Shown here: one piece after another, positions 62,339 through 64,000 of the stretch | Numbering within the stretch: the stretch's first letter is position 1 | How the letters are laid out: each line of letters begins with the position of its first letter | Source of the DNA: Corynebacterium glaucum | GTDB taxonomy: Bacteria; Actinomycetota; Actinomycetes; Mycobacteriales; Mycobacteriaceae | Length of the DNA: 64,000 nucleotides | NCBI RefSeq assembly: GCF_002287505.1 | Contig: NZ_CP019688.1 | Coordinates: 620,001-684,000, forward strand | Direction: 5' to 3' | Notes under the pieces: generated by a model | Told to the model about the DNA's origin: nothing | Seen by the model: only the letters and a program-made list of their open reading frames with translations | Databases searched by the model: none | Translations under genes and position numbers: made by a program

Positions 62339-62722
62339 ATGCCTATTGGAAAGGTGAAGTGGTACGACGCGGACAAAGGATTCGGTTTCGCGTCGAATCC
62401 AGGTGAAGAGGACGTTTTCATCGGAAAGAACGTGCTTCCCGACGGCGTCGATGAGCTCGTGGCCGGCCAGCGCGTCGAGTTCGACTTCGCCGCCGGCCGC
62501 CGCGGCCCGCAGGCGCTGCGCGTCAAGGTGCTCGACACTCCGAAGCGCCGCCCCACGCACCAGCGCAAGCCGGAAGAGCTGGGCAGCATGCTCGCCGATG
62601 TCATGACGATGATCGAGACCCAGATCCAGCCGGCACTCACCGCCGGGCGCTACCCGGACCGCAAGGAGTCGCGCCAGGTCGCCGAAATCTTGCGCGCCGT
62701 TGCCAAGGAGCTCGACGCTTAA
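62339..62722 (+). CDS. Cold-shock-domain protein with C-terminal extension
   Basis: RNA/DNA-binding protein of 127 residues. The cold-shock domain covers about 1-66: GKVKWYDADKGFGFASNPGEEDVFIGKNVLPDGVDELVAGQRVEFDFAAGRRGPQA holds RNP1 (KGFGFA) and RNP2 (DVFI). The remaining 60 residues are not part of a normal Csp (about 67 residues) and look helical (LGSMLADVMTMIETQIQPAL, VAEILRAVAKELDA). AGGAGG precedes ATG 62339. This CspB-like longer form is known in corynebacteria; the extension's role is unknown. Confidence 0.92.
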   Translation: MPIGKVKWYDADKGFGFASNPGEEDVFIGKNVLPDGVDELVAGQRVEFDFAAGRRGPQALRVKVLDTPKRRPTHQRKPEELGSMLADVMTMIETQIQPALTAGRYPDRKESRQVAEILRAVAKELDA

Positions 62723-62746
62723 CGACGGCTTGCGTTCGGCGACGCT

Positions 62747-63259
62747 CTATTCAAACCCGACCGACCACGTGGCGATGACCGGGATCTCTTCTCCCGCATC
62801 GTCTACGTCTACGCCAAGGGCGGAAACCTCGCCCACCACCAGCCGCGCGCCGGTATCAGTGACGGCATCGGCGTTGTACTGCGCTGCTTCGCCGGAGGTA
62901 AAGACGACTTCGTTGTTCGCGGCCGGATCGTCGTAGATCAGCAGCATCCGCCAGCTCAGTGCTGCGATTTCGTCGGGGACTTTGAAGGTGACCTCGTCGG
63001 AATCCAGCGACATAGTCGGGGGAGTGCCGCCGGTGCACTCCTCGTCGAGCTCGCAGACTGTGTACGGCTCGATCTCGCGCGTCTCGCCTGCCGAGCTCAC
63101 CTCAATGCGGATGTCGCTCGCCGGGGTACCCGGGCGGGCGCTTTGCCACTCCATGAACATGTACACGGCGGCAACGAGGACGAGTGCCGCCATCGCGATG
63201 AGCGCGATCTGGTTCCAATTTTGGGTTTTCTTGCCCGCTGCGCGCTTGGTGTCAGACAT
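62747..63259 (-). CDS. DUF2771 membrane-anchored protein
   Basis: 170-residue protein with a basic N-terminus (MSDTKRAAGKK), one membrane helix (about 18-37) and an extracellular beta domain of about 130 residues with a Cys pair (VCELDEECTGG) and EIAALSWRMLLIYDD. It fits the actinobacterial DUF2771 family, function unknown. ATG 63259 follows -10 box TAGACT (63267-63272) by 7 bases. It lies between the csp and glutaminyl cyclase genes. Confidence 0.75.
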   Translation of the reverse strand: MSDTKRAAGKKTQNWNQIALIAMAALVLVAAVYMFMEWQSARPGTPASDIRIEVSSAGETREIEPYTVCELDEECTGGTPPTMSLDSDEVTFKVPDEIAALSWRMLLIYDDPAANNEVVFTSGEAAQYNADAVTDTGARLVVGEVSALGVDVDDAGEEIPVIATWSVGFE

Positions 63260-63269
63260 GGTGAGAAGT

Positions 63270-64000
63270 CTAGCGAGGCACAAATGCCACCCGGTACATG
63301 TCCGGCCACCGCTTGCCGGTCAGGTAGAACTCGTCGGTTCCCGGAATGTGCGCGATGCCGTTGAGCACGTTGTTCGGATCGGCGACAGCGTTATTCGGCA
63401 CGTCGGAGGCGTCGATCACCGCGGTGACGCTGCCCGTGTCGGCGTCGATGCGGACGATGTCTGTGGTGGTGAAGATGTTGGCGTACACCTCATCGCCAAC
63501 GCACTCGAGCTCGTTGAGATCTTCCACGGGCTTGCCATCGAGCTCAACGGTGAAGCGTTCGCGTTCTTCGAAGGTGCGGGGGTCCATGCGGCGCAGTTCT
63601 GCCGAGCCGTCGGAGAAGATCACCTCATCGGCGTCCTCCCGGTAACAAATGCCCCAGCCTTCGCCTTCGTACGCCACCCGCTCGAGCTCTTCAAGCGTTT
63701 CGGCATCGCGGCGCATGGCGACGCCTGCTTGCCAGGTCAACTGCCACAGTGAATCGTCGACAAGCGTGATGCCCTCCCCGAAAAACTCCGGGTCGATGTC
63801 TTTGGAGACAAGCTCTGCGCCGTCGAGTTCGCGGCGGTAGATCCGTGATTCGCCGTGCTGGCCGGTGCCGACAACGAGCGTGCCGTCAGGGGCCACCTCG
63901 AGGCCCTGGGTGAAGCTGGTGTCGTCGAAGTCGTAGCGTTCCTGCACCACCGCCGTCAGCTCCTCGGGGGAATCAGACGCGATGTTGGTGCTGCACGCAC
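63270..64000 (-). CDS. Glutaminyl-peptide cyclotransferase, lipoprotein (5' end outside window)
   Basis: Plant-type/bacterial five-bladed propeller glutaminyl cyclase that forms pyroglutamate at peptide N-termini. Visible motifs: DDTSFTQGLEVAPDGTLVVGTGQHGES, GEGWGICYREDADEVIFSDGSAEL, LNELECVGDEVYANIF and DPNNVLNGIAHIPGTDEFYLTGK. The frame stays open to the right edge, and the residues just before the propeller read ACSTNIASDS, a lipobox Cys with a short spacer, so the protein is probably a lipoprotein whose signal lies beyond 64000. Confidence 0.88.
   Translation of the reverse strand, partial: ACSTNIASDSPEELTAVVQERYDFDDTSFTQGLEVAPDGTLVVGTGQHGESRIYRRELDGAELVSKDIDPEFFGEGITLVDDSLWQLTWQAGVAMRRDAETLEELERVAYEGEGWGICYREDADEVIFSDGSAELRRMDPRTFEERERFTVELDGKPVEDLNELECVGDEVYANIFTTTDIVRIDADTGSVTAVIDASDVPNNAVADPNNVLNGIAHIPGTDEFYLTGKRWPDMYRVAFVPR

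Overview
The window reads as the chromosome of a Corynebacterium species. Grounds: high-GC coding sequence; the gene sets hisN-impA, prfB, ftsE-ftsX-smpB, tmRNA (tag AEKNSQRDYALAA) and an iron-siderophore ABC operon with DtxR-like boxes; a DUF3239 protein, an Rpf, a GlxR-like site, and about fourteen start codons placed 6-8 bases after a TANNNT -10 box (leaderless mRNAs). No prophage, insertion sequence, CRISPR array or tRNA gene was seen.

Layout. 0-4.8 kb: thiamine genes thiO (cut by the left edge) and thiE, separated by a four-gene ABC exporter/two-component unit and an orphan ectoine synthase gene. 4.8-13.8 kb: small Rho-N-like protein, DUF418 membrane protein, M20 amidohydrolase, CDF cation exporter, mini membrane protein, ElaA-type acetyltransferase, secreted serine protease, hisN, impA, and thiC behind a TPP riboswitch. 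13.9-30.2 kb: prfB, then a catabolic block: thiolase and IclR regulator facing a CoA-transferase pair, an MHS transporter, a three-gene biotin-dependent carboxylase, a DUF606 transporter, a flavin/2Fe-2S reductase, two tandem Lcp/MpaB-type oxygenases and an aldehyde dehydrogenase, closed by a strong terminator. 30.2-45.2 kb: ftsE, ftsX, smpB, an SDR, a MacB-like ABC pair, an LLM oxidoreductase, tmRNA, a double GT-C glycosyltransferase fusion and a siderophore ABC operon. 45.2-51.3 kb: a complete 16S-23S-5S rRNA operon with promoters, leader box and terminator. 51.3-64 kb: MFS transporter, DUF3239 protein, XPB-like helicase, secreted purple-acid-phosphatase-like protein, NatAB-like exporter, helicase-associated protein, small conserved protein, rpf, a cold-shock protein, DUF2771 protein and a glutaminyl cyclase lipoprotein cut by the right edge.

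Most interesting. (1) The catabolic block can be read as one pathway. Lcp-type cleavage of isoprenoid C=C bonds gives a methyl ketone or acetone plus an aldehyde. The aldehyde dehydrogenase would oxidise the aldehyde. The three-gene carboxylase, whose carboxyltransferase is a divergent relative of the pyruvate enzymes, would carboxylate the ketone to a 3-oxoacid. CoA-transferase and thiolase would finish. A near-identical palindrome (GTTCGCT...GAAC) lies both in the regulator/CoA-transferase promoter region and in front of the carboxylase. The function is inference. (2) The 11-mer GCTTATCGACG occurs exactly 16 times (both strands) against about 0.03 expected, in several reading frames and across a stop codon, so it looks like a selected DNA word.
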